This document shows positions 46,931-59,429 of a stretch of DNA of 64,000 nt, piece after piece. The notes below the pieces were generated by a model. The model saw only the letters and a program-made list of their open reading frames with translations. It did not search any database and was not told the origin of the DNA. This DNA comes from Nepenthes gracilis. Its lineage: Eukaryota; Streptophyta; Magnoliopsida; Caryophyllales; Nepenthaceae. The DNA is taken from NCBI GenBank assembly GCA_033239525.1, contig BSYO01000010.1, positions 12,338,089 through 12,402,088 of the forward strand. The letters are read 5' to 3'. Made by a program: the position numbers and the translations under genes. Position 1 is the stretch's first letter, and every line of letters begins with the position of its first letter.

Positions 46931-48323
46931 CGTCCTTTGAGAAATGAACTCCGTCCTTTGAGTAAAGAACACTCCGACTTTTGAGCACTCCGGCTTTTAA
47001 GCACTCCGGCCTTTGAGCACTCCAGCACTCCGGCTTTTTGAGGAAATGCCCTCCGATTTTTGATTGAAGATGAACTCCTGTTTTGTATCGAAAAAGAGGA
47101 CTTCGGTTTTTAATATGCTCCGACTTTTGAGGAAAAATGATTCGAAAATGAATTCGAAAATAAACTCCGGCTTTATTGAAAATGGCTTCTAAGAAGGAAA
47201 TATTTCTGCTTATGTTATTTTGGGACCCAAGACTGATTACAGTCTAGGTAAGTTTTTAGGTGAGGCCTTAGAACTTACGGTGGTAATCGAGGATAGCTTT
47301 GTCCATGGAGCGATTCATGGTCTGCCCTGTCCTCAAGGGCGTTAAGCGGGAGGATTCTTAGGCCAAACTTTGGGTCTCTAGATATCCCTCGGGATGGGAT
47401 ATACATGACATGATCTGACATGATAGGCCGACCTTCGGGTGGCACACAGTACAAATATCTCTCGGGATATATATGACATGATAGGCCGACCTTCGGGTGG
47501 CACACAGTATAGATATTATATATATGACATGATAGGCCGACGCCTTGGGTATTATATTCGGGATATATATGACATGATAGGCCTTAGATTGTGTGGACTG
47601 AACACAATCTATCCTCGATCATTCGCCCCTTCCGCTAGTAGGGTACACTGGCAGGGTCTGAAATTGTTAAAGATATGTCATAGTAAAAGATGAAAATATA
47701 TTATACTGTGAAAAGATGATAGAGTATCATTTGATGAAAAGATGATAATGAATCGTGTACAGCGAAAAGATGATAATGAATCGTGTACAGAGTATTGTTT
47801 TCAGTCTTACCATGCAAAGTTTATAATTATTATTTCACAGTCTATAATGTGATAATTTATGAGGCATGAGATTTAATATTATTATAGCATGTCTTTACTG
47901 TTTTTTCAGATGATGTTTTGATTAAACGTTCTACTTTTGCATGGTTATATGATCACTCGGCTCACTGTTTTCTGTTTTTCCCCCCACAGATGAAGCTTTA
48001 GAGCTTGTGCCTGATGAGTTTGAGTGATTAGAGTTTGTCTGAAGGATTAAAGACCTCAGAAGCTTATTATGGATGAATATTATTGTAATGACTTGATGGT
48101 TTTTTATGGTTAAACATTTTTTGTTATGTACTTGGAAATGAATATTTTTGAATGAATATGATGCTTCCGCCAATGTTAGATAACTTCCGCTATACTTATT
48201 ATGGTTAATGGGTCCTAGATGGCATCTGAGATCCTGTGTTGCACCTAATTGGTTTAGTTTGGGTTTTCAATTATGTTCTGTTTGACGGAAGCTTTGAGAA
48301 CAAAAAAAAACCGTTCCGTCACA

Positions 48324-48935
48324 ACGGGGGCATGTTTTAACTGAGGACAGAAGAGGCATGTGATTAAGAATTTCCCTCTTCCTAAACAAGAGACGAAGAA
48401 ATAGGTCGTTCAAGGCAAAGCTTTTGCTGTAGCGATTCAGGAGGCAGAACTAGCTCCTCATGTGGTGGAAGATATTATTCTTATTTGTGACATTCCAGCA
48501 CTTGTCTTATTTGATTCGAGATTCATGCATTCTTTTGTTTCTACTAAATTCGCATGCCATCTCAAATCATCCCCAAAGATTCTTAATTTTTCTCTACATA
48601 TATCGATACCTATGGGTTCTTCTATGAAGACTAATATTATGTATTCAATGTGTATTATTCAGGTGAATGAGTTGAAATTGACCGTAGATTTGATTCTACT
48701 TGAGATGGACTATTTTGACGTGATATTAGAGATGAATTGGTTGACGAATAACCATACTAGTATTAATTGCTTCCATAAGAATGTCTATTTTGCTATTCTG
48801 GGATGTGAAACTTTTCACATTCAAGGGAACGATGCCAGAAGATACCAGTGGTACGTGATTTTGAAAATGTATTCACGAAGAAGTTGGCTAGTTTACCATC
48901 GGAAAATTGAATTTGAAATTGAGCTCATTCTTTGA
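48324..48935 (+). pseudogene. element B zinc knuckle end and protease (relic)
   Basis: Begins with the second half of the zinc knuckle (GQKRHVIKNFPLP). The 157-codon frame at 48462-48935 holds the retropepsin-like domain. The catalytic loop reads LVLFDSRFMHSFVSTKFA, where family members have 'FDSGATHSFIS', so the essential Gly after Asp-Ser is Arg. FDVILEMNWLTNNH corresponds to 'FDVILGMDWL'. Inactive by sequence. Confidence 0.85.
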
Positions 48936-48949
48936 TCAGGTCCATTTTC

Positions 48950-49760
48950 CAAGGCACCATATAGAATGACGCTTGTCGAACTTAAGGAGCTCAAGTAACA
49001 ATTGCAAGTGTTATTGAAAAAGTGTTTCATTAGACCCAATGTGTCTCATTGGGGTGCACCTGTCCTATTTGTGAAGAAAAATGACGAGACTTTGCAGATC
49101 TTTATTAATTATCATGAGCTAAATAAGATTATGATCAAGAATAAATATCCATTGTCGCGCATTGATAATCTATTTGATCAGTTGTAGGGAACCCAGGTAT
49201 TCTCAAAGATCGATCTTCGATTAGGATATCATCAACTAAGCAGGAAGATGTCCTGAAAACTGCTTTCTGGACAAGATATGGCCATTATGAATTCTTTGTC
49301 ATGCTATTTGAATTGACTAACGCTCTCGCAACTTTTATGAATCTGATGAATTAAATTTTTCGGCCATGTTTGGATAAATTTATGGTTGTATTTATTGATG
49401 ATATCTTAATTTACTCCAAAAGTTATGAAGAGCACGAGGTGTATCTGAGAATTGTGCTGCAAACTTTGAGAGAGAAGAAACTATTCACAAAGTTGAAGAA
49501 ATGCGAATTTTTGCTTGAAGAAGTGGTGTTATTGGGTCATGTGATTTCTAATGGAGACATTTCGGTTGATCCAAAAAAGGTTAAAGCCGTCATTAGTTAG
49601 AGTCAACCAACAACTGTGACCAAAGTTTGTAGCTTCCTAGACACGATAGGTTATTACCGGCGGTTGATGGAGAATTTTTCCAGGATTGCTCCAGTTTTGA
49701 CCATTCCTAAAGGGTTTGGAAGATTTGTAGTCTACTATAATGCATCCAAGATCGGGATGC
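48950..49760 (+). pseudogene. element B reverse transcriptase and start of RNase H (relic)
   Basis: [20 protein letters not shown] and [20 protein letters not shown] (49002-49187) are the RT entry. [13 protein letters not shown] follows in another frame. VVFIDDILIYSKSYEEH (49370-49600) is the catalytic loop, FIDD in place of YIDD, followed by CEFLLEEVVLLGHVIS. About 49600-49750 reads as the connection ('VCSFLxxxGYYRRxxExFSRIA'), then the frame breaks into a large deletion. Confidence 0.85.
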
Positions 49761-49769
49761 ACCGTTTGA

Positions 49770-50445
49770 CTTTGGAATAATTTACCTACAACAATAGTTA
49801 TTAAACCAATATTGGGATGACACCGTTTGAAGCCTTATATAGATGGAAATTTTGATCCCCAATTCATTAGAAAGAAACTGATGATAGATGACTTTCCAGC
49901 CCATAAGTTATTCAGGAAACGTTAGATAAGATTAGGATGATCCATCAAAAATTGAAGATAGCTCAGAGCAAGTAAAAGAGTTATGCTGATCAAAGAAGAT
50001 TTGATTTACACTTTGAAGTCGGTGATTGCATATTTTTGAAGGTATCGCCATCAAAGAGGATGACTCGATTTGGATTAAAAGGCAAACTAAAACCAAGATT
50101 CATCGGTCCTTTTGAAATCTTAAAGAAGTTCGGGGAAGTGGCTTACCGTTTGGTGTTACCACCAAATCTAGCAGATGTGCACAATATATTTCATGTATCC
50201 ATACTCCAAAAATACGTGCACAACCCTGCTCATATTATTGCCTATAAGCCCTTGGAAATTGAAGAAGATTTGTCCTATATCTAGGAGCCGATACAAATTT
50301 TGGGACAAAGGGATTAGGTGCTCTGGACAAAAACCATTCCCTTGGTCAACATTTTATAGTGTAATCACTCACATTAAGAGGCTACATGGAAACGTAAAGA
50401 CAAGATCCGTGATATATATCCCCATCTTTTCCCCTAAAATTGTAT
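49770..50445 (+). pseudogene. element B integrase C terminus and chromodomain (relic)
   Basis: After the deletion: IGMTPFEALYR, then [37 protein letters not shown] and HVSILQKYVHNPAHII (50036-50284), then WTKTIPLVNIL and EATWKRKDKIRDIYPHLF, the Tekay chromodomain. The same order and wording occur in element C, so B and C are related families. Stops are present. Confidence 0.85.
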
Positions 50446-50471
50446 TTTGTTTGAATTTCAAGTACAAATTT

Positions 50472-50488
50472 TTTTGATGGGGTTGAAT
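50472..50488 (+). promoter_or_regulatory. element B polypurine tract
   Basis: TTTTTTGATGGGGTTGAAT precedes the LTR start TGTAAAGAAT. GATGGGG with upstream T-run is a common plant gypsy form. Confidence 0.65.
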
Positions 50489-53485
50489 TGTAAAGAATAA
50501 ATTTCATAAATGCAATGCAATTATCCCGATAATTATGTTATGAGTCCAAAAATTTGAGATTTAATTCAAAATGCCGCAATGGTATAAATTTTAATTAATA
50601 GACCTAATTTTGTAACTGATTTAGGTTCGATTGGTAAATTAGCAATACAGTTGATACGAAAGCAGTCCAGAAGCTGCCAAATCATCCGAATAGCAGCATA
50701 AAATAATTTATAGCTAAATTATATTAATAGAGGGAACCAGCAGCAGCCACAATAGGGCCTTAAATACTTAGAAAATTTGAAGTAATGTAAGGAAATTAGA
50801 GGCACGCCAACCCAATCAACACTTAGCCAAAATCCATATACACACACACTAAATTCAGCTAACCTTACCCTCCACTATCATATTAACATTAAATTAATAG
50901 AGGGATATATGGCTAATACTTAGTAAAATTTAAAAGAAGGAAAATTTTAGAATTTGGATTAAAGAGATGGGGAACACGGCCTTAACCACTACCTCCACTA
51001 ACACACATTAACAAATTAATTAATGGTGATACTTGGCACCATTTTAGGGGATGAGACACGAAACAATGAGGATTAAATAAGTATCAAATTTAGCTCTAAT
51101 AATGCATTGCTAAATGGTTGGTTAAGAGGCAAACAGATCAGCTACATATGAGCTGATTCAGCAAAGGGAGGAGCCAAAATTTGGATAGCAAATTCAGTAA
51201 GTGGTAGCTCCAAATTGAGTTTGAAAATTGACTCAGCAAATCAACAACTAAATAAATTAGGTAAAATAAAAAGAAAAAGGAAAAAGAATCGGGACAAAAA
51301 TGAAGAAAAAACCAAAAAAACCGAGAGAAAAATAAAACTGGGAGGAAGAAGAATCGATTGTGAGTGTGTGAGAGTTTAGATTAAGTTTGGAAATTAATTA
51401 GACTAGAATATTGCTATCTCCTTCATTTGTTGTTAAATTCTTACTGTTTTCTTCGAGTATTGTCTTTTCAATACTCTAAATTTGTGCTAGAATAGCCAAA
51501 AATCAGTATCATATTTCATGAGAGTCGAATTGTTGTATCATACTAATGTCTTTATTTTTATATGCTATATTTGATCGATTTATGTTATAAAATTTTTAAT
51601 GTAGATACTTTAAGAAGTTGGCTAAATTACTATATTTTAATAGTAAAATTATTCCTTATAGAACCAGTCAATCAATGAAGAAAAGATCTATCCGCAGCCT
51701 GAACCAGCTATATGTCATAAAATTGTATTGAAATTCCTTTTAAAAATTTGACCGGTTCAGCCCAAGGAAAAGTTTGTGTCAATGAACCGATCAAGAGTAG
51801 ATTTTGGCATCAGTAATCAATGTATAACTTTGAATTGGATAGGAATAAAATTAAAAAATTTATATGAATCAATCCAAAATTATATACTGATTTTGAAAAA
51901 GTAGTGAGAATAATTTTATATGGTAAACCGGATACTGAACCGGTGCAAAACCCGGTTGCTGTACATGAATCAGCCGCAACACTAGTTTGGTATTTATGCT
52001 AAATTTGTCGGAACTGTTGGGAATATGATGATGAATCGGTCATATATGATGTGTTAAAACAATAAATTGTCTAAATATCAAGTAAATCGACTGACCATTA
52101 TGTGAGGCGGTGGCTAAAAGTGGTTTTGAAACAGTTTTAGCAAATTGGTTCAAAATTCAGCCTATGATTAAGTTAAATGAATCGGTTCATATATGTACCT
52201 CATAAAATGAAGAATTGGCCATTTGTTTTATACCTAATGGTGAATTGGTTCACGTAATAAACCAACAGAATGTTATGAGAAGTCATACTAGTTTAATAAA
52301 CTGGTTATGGCAAAACCGGTTGAAGAGCCCATAAATAGCCAGTTCAATAGATGAACCGAATAATTATGGGTGAATAAATCGGGAAGCCAAGATATATAAT
52401 GTTTAAAAATTATTCCAACACATATAAAAAATTATTTGGCTTTATTTTTATGTTATGCATTATTATGATTTTATTATGTATATATATGTAAAGTTTATGT
52501 ATGAGTGGAAGCTAATACCATGAAAATAATTATTTTTTCTGAGATGAGAAAATCAAGAAGAATAAGTATAGATGCTTCCACTAAGAATTTTAAGAAGTAA
52601 GAAAATTGAACGAAAAATTATATTTTAGAGGGTCGTATTCCTTAGCATATCTTAAAATATTATAGCAAAAATTAAAAAATTGTCCCTGGCGCCACGGGGG
52701 AATAATAGTGGCTTTTGGCTCCATCTACCGGAATATAATAGGCATGTATCACCCTTCCTCGGGGTGTATTAGTGTGGATATGGCTTTAGATTACGTGAAC
52801 TAAATATGATCATTTCCTTGATTTATCGTTTTATAAGTTAGTAAATCCTACTAGCCCTAATTTCTCAAATTGAGAAAATGTTAAATGTGCTGGCAAGTAA
52901 AAAGTAAAGTGTACAAGAAAAAGAAGTTGAATGCATCATAAAAATATTTCTAAACATGTATATGTATTTTTACTTGCATCACGACCCCTATTCTTCTCTA
53001 TGATGTATTTTTAGTAAAACATGCATGTCCTTAATGTGTTGCATCTCATTGAATAGTTAGCTCATTCTCTTACTATTTTTTCTTACCCTCCAAATGCTAC
53101 GTGGAAGTTTATGCCTCATGAATAGAATTAGAGACCTAGATAGTTATTATATTGTATTTAGAAATGATATATTTAGTTCTAAGTGATTATATAAATTTGT
53201 AAACTTTGTAAGTTTCTTAAAGAATGTAATATAATGTGAACAATATTAGTACTTTTGTAAATATTTATGGTTATCTTGTATACTTTTATAAAATTTTTAT
53301 GAGATATGTTTGAAATTTTAGTGGCATCTTTCTTGATCAAGATCTGACAATGTACTTGAAAGTACGATATTGACACTACTAATGTTGTGGTATCATTAGC
53401 GATCCTGTGTATGTTAAGAAAGTTTATCACATAATTAACATGATAATAATATTTAATTAAGAAAATAAGAATGTGAGATATGACA
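50489..53485 (+). repeat. element B 3' LTR
   Basis: Starts TGTAAAGAATAAATTTC and ends GATATGACA. Pairs with 40316-43716. It holds the empty site for the retroposon near 53229. The frame 53179-53430 is LTR sequence. Confidence 0.88.
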
Positions 53486-53688
53486 CATTTGGAATCTCCA
53501 AGACCATGACTACTTCCCTTCCTATTTGTATTGATAACCCATCCATATAAGAGATCCGGACAAGAGCCTCTTCTTGGTGACGGGCGTCTTCACTTACGCC
53601 AACAATGTCTCAAATCAAGGTCATCGTTTTGACAATTAAATTAGTAAGGGCTTGACCTTTTATGACCGATTATGGTCAAAATACCACC
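53486..53688 (-). pseudogene. element E RNase H, N-terminal part (relic)
   Basis: On the minus strand: VIKGQALTNLIVKTMTLI (family 'IKAQALADFIAE'), then ISYMDGLSIQIGREVVMVLE, the 'VDGSS...GSGAGVVL' start of RNase H, then IPN at the border of element B. It continues at 40315. Confidence 0.82.
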
Positions 53689-56600
53689 TGTGATGATCCA
53701 CGCCATCTTTTTGTCATTAACCATTATCAAAGTTAATTGATATGATACACATATACATGATCCATATATTCATCACGTTATTAATGGCTCTAACATCATA
53801 CTATAGGAATACGATGTCGAATTTTGTTAAGGAAAGATGTGCATGTGAAAAAAATACAACAAAATAGCTCCATATATTCTATGGAAGCATACATAATATT
53901 CAAAATAACTTACGAAAGTAATACTAAACTAATATCACCAAAATAGAATATATCATTTCATACTTTCAAAATTTTATATAATTTCAGTACATTAAAATAC
54001 GAGATAGACATTCTAAGTGTCAAAATTCATTTACCTAGGAATAAGAAACTCCCATGTTCAATCCTATTCATTTGCTATCAACTCATGTGACTTATCTAAA
54101 TGTTAATAAAAACAATAAGGAAGTGAGCCAGATATTTAACAAAGTATAACATATAATAATAAATGTGCACATTATACTTGAAAATACCATCGAAGAGAAT
54201 AAGAGTCGTAATATATATATAAGCATAAAACATAGGCTGAAAATATTTTCATGATATGTTTCACCTTCTTTATGTTATTCTTTTACTATCTTAACCATCA
54301 AATACATTAAAAACTTATTTATCTTCAAGGATTAGAGCTAGTAGACCTTATTAGTTAACGGAGTGGATAGTCGAGGAAAGGATTGTGTTCGCTTTCACAT
54401 AATCTAAGGCCTTGCCTTCCTATTTAACACCCAAAGGTGGGTGGTATAAACCTATAATTCGATAGACAGAGCCATAATCTGGTTTTATTCCCCCATAGGC
54501 TAGGGGCAACTCCTTAATTATTATTGCAATATCCTAAGATATATCAGGGAATATTACCTATTAAAAAATCGTTAGTCCAATTTATTAATTCTTTGTAAAA
54601 TCCTTGGAAGAACTCTACACTTTTTTTATTCTTTTTAATTTTTTTAATTTTAGAAGAAAATAATCATAATTCCTAGCATATCGCAGAGTTTCCAAGCATC
54701 TTCCATAGATTGATTTTTCTTTTCTATAAGAATTAGAATCATAACAATCTTTAAAGCTTAAAAAATAAAAATCTAGCAGAATCAATACTTGAAATTTCAA
54801 ATTTGCAACATATAGCATAGAAATTTAGTTATTCAGTAATAGATTTTAGATTTAAAATTTAGAAAGTTATAATACAACAACAGGCTTCAACTTTAAAAAT
54901 TGGCATTTAAAATCAGCAAAACACAATAAATCAGCATATTATTAAAATCAGCAAGGTATGAGGCAATAATATATTCTATAAAAAAATTGGTAAACATGGT
55001 ACAGCAACATATAAAAATCTGCATGTATATTACAACAGTAACACAATGTATAAATATGGAATTCCTTCAATAAAATCATGGAGAAATGATTTTTGTGCTA
55101 CATTAGCTTTAGAATATTAACGAAGACAAGTATTAAAGCAGTAATACTCAAAAAATTAGCAAAAATTGATAGCAAGAGAAAGAGAGAATTTAAGATACAC
55201 TTGCCTTCCCTTGATATACCGAAATTTTTACTTCAAACCTTTCAAATCGAGCTACCCGAAAGCTTTTCCCTTTTCTCTCTCTTCTTCTCTCGCCTTTAGC
55301 CTTTCTCTCTCTATTTCTCTCTCCTTAATCTCTTCCATTGCTTGAAATGCGGTGGAAGTTGATCCTCAGCCAACTTATAACAAACCTACGCTCTAGCGTG
55401 GCTCCGGCTTTAGGTGCACATACCATTCTGATTTCGGTGCCCGCTAAAGCACTCGAATGCACTTTAGGCGTGCCTGACTATACTCCCGATGCCTCAGGCA
55501 CCCTGGAGGCATAGGGTAGGTGCAATAGTGTTGGGCCAGGGCTGAATGCACAATTTGTCCAATTTGTAATTTTTTTAACATTATTTTTCACATTATTTAA
55601 TCTTAATTTCAATTATATTTGCTAAATTAATCACAATTAACATAAATTATAAAAGCTTGAATCATATAATCTATAATATTATCCACCGAAAAATCCTTAG
55701 TCAAATTTCTTAATTCTTTTTAAAATCCTTATAAAAACTCCACTTTTTCTTTGTTCTTCTTAATTTTCTCAATTGTAGAAGAAAATAATCATAATTTATA
55801 GCATGTATGTAGAGTTCCCAAGCATAAAAAAGGGGTTAAATTTTGGAATAAAATATTAAAACCAAGAGTATATTTTGTTTTCAAACTTAAAAATAAAAAG
55901 ATTGAAATCAATAGTAAAATTTCAAAATGAAATTACAATACATAAATTTGGCCTTATACCTTTCAAATAATGGCTTTATATCACTTAAAACCATCTAGCT
56001 TGTGCCACGGAAAGCTTTCCCATTTCTTCGGAATAGATGACAAGAAAAGGTTAACCGAAATTTGTAATGTTGATCAGAATTTGTAAGGTTGACTGGCTTT
56101 AAGAATGTTGACCGGCCATGAGAAGGGTTGACCGAACTTGAATAAAAGAAGTGAGACGATGGCCGACTCAAGCATTGACCAAAGAGTTGTCCAGAATAAA
56201 TTAAGGGCAACTAAAGTTAAGGATAAACTTTACTGATTAGTTAGAACCCAACTAGATTCCAACTAAATGAAGTAAGTGATCTATCCCATTGACTGTCTGA
56301 AAAAGAAGTACCAAAGTAAGTAATTTAAACTACTTACTCCCACTTAACCTCTAAGAAGAACTAGAACAGGTAGCTTAGCCCCACTTACTCCAGTAAAACC
56401 CCTCCTCAATATCTATTAGGAATTTATTGATATAGCAAGTGATCATTGTATCTCAGTTGCAGGTAAAGTAGAGTAGAAGGCTAGATTAGGATTAAGTTTA
56501 GCACCATATTCAATATCAGGCAAGATAGAGATATGTTTTTAACTTTAGAATATTTGGAGATGTCAAGAGATCACTCTTTTAAGTTCGTTTGCAAGTGTCC

Positions 56601-57543
56601 TTGATTTTTAAAGGCCATACTTTGCAAATATCGGTCATTCTCCAAAGTTTTGGCTTTGAAAAGGAGCCAATCTTCTTTCGATTTAGATTAAATGCATGTT
56701 GTTTTAATTACTATTTGATAGTGAGTCTGGTTTAGATTTATTTTCTTCGCGGTTCGCCCTCGAGCTAAACTCATGTTTAAATTGAGTACATAAAAATTCA
56801 AAAGGCTTGTTTTGATTTTCATTGCATTACGATAATTTGAAACCAGCCTTGATTTGTACTCCAAATGTACGGCTTTATAATATAACTTGAAACCGGCCTT
56901 GCATAAATATTGAAACCGGCCTTGCATAAGGTTTTGAAATTGGCCTTGTATTATACTTTTGACATTTGTAAAATATGGATGCACAACAGGATATTAGATT
57001 TGACTTCCGCGATATGTTTGATGACTAAAGGGTATGAGTCCTAGATGACAATATGATCCCTTGTGATCATAAAGAATGTGTATTCTTCATTGACTAGACC
57101 ACTCAAAACTTTGGTGTAGTTAAAATCGCTAGCGGAATGCAAAATAAAAAAAATCTATTCCGTCACAATATCATAGAGTTCCCAAGCATCTTCCATAGAC
57201 TAATTTTTCTTTTCCATAAGAATTGGAATCATAACAATTTTCAAAGCTTAAAAAATAAAAATCCAACAAAATCAATATCTAAAATTTTAGATTTACAACT
57301 TACAATACATAAATTTAGTTATTCAATAATGATTTTTACTCTAAACCTTATAAATCGAGCTATGCGAAAGCTTTTTCCCTTTTCTTTCTCTCATTTGGCC
57401 TTTCTCTCTCTATTCTCTCTCTCCTTAATCTATTCCACTGCATGAAAAATGAGGTGGAAGCTGATCCTTGGCCGAATAATAATAGACCCGCACTCGAGCA
57501 CGGCTCGGACGTGATCGTTCTTTTCAGTGCCTGTTGGGACATC
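53689..57543 (-). mobile_element. LTR cluster (family F) inserted in element E
   Basis: Starts TGTGATGATCCACG. Contains at least two overlapping copies of one minus-strand LTR family. The segment at 54560-54725 (TTCTTTGTAAAATCC..., TCCAAGCATCTTCC) recurs at 55690-55835 and 57170-57260, and the CT-rich leader with CAAATCGAGCTA recurs at 55220-55330 and 57340-57430. A family A-like fragment (56035-57167) splits the second copy. No internal coding was found. Element E coding ends at 53688 and resumes at 57544. Confidence 0.7.
56035..57167 (+). mobile_element. truncated family A-like LTR
   Basis: Ends ATCTATTCCGTCACA like the two solo LTRs and carries their TTGACCGG motifs (56035-56130), CTACTTACTCCCACTTAACC block and CCGGCCTTG repeats (56840-56950). 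The 5' end with TGTGACG is missing. The left border is where similarity fades. Confidence 0.7.
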
Positions 57544-57990
57544 TTTCAATGTCAAACTCACCTAATCCTATCATCCATTTGATTAGTTGTTTAGACACAT
57601 TGGGTTTCTGTAAAATTCTCTTTAGTGGCTGATCCGTTAAGACCATAATTTTGTGAGCCCAGAAGTATGGTCATGACTTCCTAACTGAATAGATAAGCAC
57701 TAGAACAATCCTTTCAGTGTGGGAGTAACAAGTCTCAATATCTATTAGGAATTTATTGATATAGTAGACTAATCATTGTATCTCAGACTGCTGCCGGATC
57801 AGGATTGAGCTTAGCACCATATTCGATATCATGAGATAAAGATATAACTTGTTGCCTTCTTTTGGAGATGTCAAGAGAGGTGGGTTGGTTCGGTATTCCT
57901 TTAATTCCTAGAAGGCCATATAGCAATCGGCCATCCATTGGAAACCATTTGTCTTTAAAGAAGGAGAGATATTTCTTTACTAACCTTGCA
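57544..57990 (-). pseudogene. element E RT C terminus and RNase H start (relic)
   Basis: The minus strand near 57550-57655 reads MVLTDQPLKRILQKPNV and KWMIGLGEFDIE without a stop, an unusually well preserved stretch of the Tat RT-RNase H connection ('VVLTDQPLKxIL...KWAIELGEFDI'). It ends where the family F cluster begins, and the expected next residues ('xxRPxIKGQAL') are found at 53688. Confidence 0.85.
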
Positions 57991-57999
57991 AGAAATTAA

Positions 58000-58800
58000 G
58001 AGAACGCTACGAGTCTTCTAGTGAGTCTCTAGATTTTCTTCATAGTTCGAGCACGAGCTCATAATATAATGACTTTTATCTTCTCAACGCTTGTTTTGAT
58101 TTTCTAGTTGTGATATGATAAACCCCAATAACTACCGAAAGTTACTCCAAATGTACACTTGGTCGAATTTAATTTCATCTGGTATGCCTAGAGTATCTCA
58201 AAAGCTTCTCTAAGGTTGTGAATATGGTCGTGGGGTGCTATACTTTTGACGAGTATATCGTTTACATACACTTCCATATTTGAATGGATTTGTGCCTCGA
58301 ATATTTTTTGGTTAAAGGGTATATAACCTTATAACAATATGTCCCCTGGTCGATCATAAAGGATGTGTATTCTTCATTATCGACACTCATTTGGATCTGA
58401 TTGTAGCCAAAATAGACATCTATAAAGGTTAATAGCCATGCCCAAATATTAAATTTGCCAACAAGTCAATTTTTGACAACATGAAATTATCTTTCGAACA
58501 TACTTTATTCATATCAGTGAAAGTGATGCACATCATCCATTTTTCATTATTCTTCATGATGAGTATTGCGTTTGATAGTCAGTCCAAATACTGGACTAAC
58601 TTGATAAAGCTTGTGTCTAGTAACTTTTTGACTTCTTCTCTCATGACAATTAATTTCTTGATGGAATAGTTCCTCCGCTTTTGCCTGATCGGTTTACACA
58701 TAGGATCAAGACACAACTTGTAGACCATTGCCACACACAAAATTCCTAGCATGTTTGTGGGTGTCCATATAAACACATCAAAATTCAATTAGAGGAAAGT
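58000..58800 (-). pseudogene. element E reverse transcriptase (relic)
   Basis: Minus-strand frames include CKPIRQKRRNYSIKKLIVMR and EEVKKLLDTSFIKLVQYLDW (58579-58788), ITFTDMNKVCSKDNFMLSKI, and LLGFIIS. These match the Tat RT order 'RPVKQKRR...EEVEKLLxAGFIREVxYPxW...VDFTDLNKACPKDSFPLPRI...FLGFIVS'. The catalytic loop is not intact. Confidence 0.85.
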
Positions 58801-58869
58801 TATTAATAGTTTACACAGATGACCTATGAGCAAGCTTTTGATCTAAACATGTTTTTTGGGCTTACTAGG

Positions 58870-59400
58870 ATTTAGAGGGATCTAATCAATTGATTCATTA
58901 GACTGCCCTTGTTATCGTGTAGCTTCGTCTTGAAGATCAAAGACTTCAATAAATTGATAATAAAATAACTGGATTGATCTCGAGATAAAAAGTATGTGCT
59001 TGATCGCAGGACCTCTCCATCACATATTGTCATAAATTTTATCTTGAGATGTGGGATCAACATCACTACTTTGAATGCGACTAAGAAGGGTCATCCAATA
59101 ATAATATTATAGACAAAGAGTAGGTGGACTATTAGGAACGTGAGCATGCAGGATGCCGCCTTTAGAAACGTTCGCAGCATAATCTCCAATTAAATGGTTG
59201 CCTTGATTGAAACTGGTTGATTTTCTAGTCCACATAGAGGCACCTCAGCTGGTCTCAATTGGTCCTTTTTTAATCCAAGTTCAAAATAAGCATCATGGTA
59301 TAACAAATTTCTCAAACTTTTATTATCAATAAAACCTGTTTTAGTTGGTGGTTAAACGTACCATCCGAAATGAGCGTAGATACAACAAGAAAATTAGAAT
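58870..59400 (-). pseudogene. element E aspartic protease (relic)
   Basis: FIDNKSLRNLLYHDAYFELG matches 'VDxGSSADILFxDAFxKMG' with the catalytic Asp present and the Gly lost. QLRPAEVPLCGLENQPVS and VHLLFVYNIIIG follow as in 'LRPxxTPLxGFxGxxV...SAYNAILGRP'. Frame 58872-59066 continues it. Confidence 0.8.
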
Positions 59401-59429
59401 GGGGACTTATTACATAGTCTTATCGTTAT

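Larger units (their letters stand above)
44766..48323 (+). mobile_element. solo LTR, family A, copy 2 (TSD ACGGG)
   Basis: A 3558-bp LTR with the same termini as copy 1 (TGTGACGACCCAG ... CGTCACA). It is flanked by a perfect 5-bp duplication, ACGGG at 44761-44765 and 48324-48328. It sits in the zinc-knuckle coding of element B. It exceeds copy 1 by about 650 bp, mainly because of the expanded minisatellite at 46650-46930. Frames such as 46493-46752 and 47439-47693 lie in repeats and are not genes. Confidence 0.94.
40316..53485 (+). mobile_element. element B: Tekay/Del-like chromovirus inserted in element E
   Basis: A 13.2-kb unit on the plus strand: LTR 40316-43716, primer site, gag, a solo LTR inserted in gag (44766-48323), protease, partial RT, integrase end with chromodomain, polypurine tract, and LTR 50489-53485. 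Flanks are CATCT (40311-40315) and CATTT (53486-53490), a 5-bp target duplication with one mismatch. The interrupted RNase H frame of element E resumes across it. Much of RNase H and the integrase core is deleted (around 49740-49780). Confidence 0.9.

Noticed and set aside
54560..57260. Three similar segments as a tandem gene family
   Set aside because: They align with each other as LTR sequence (family F) with CT-rich leaders and have no coding content.
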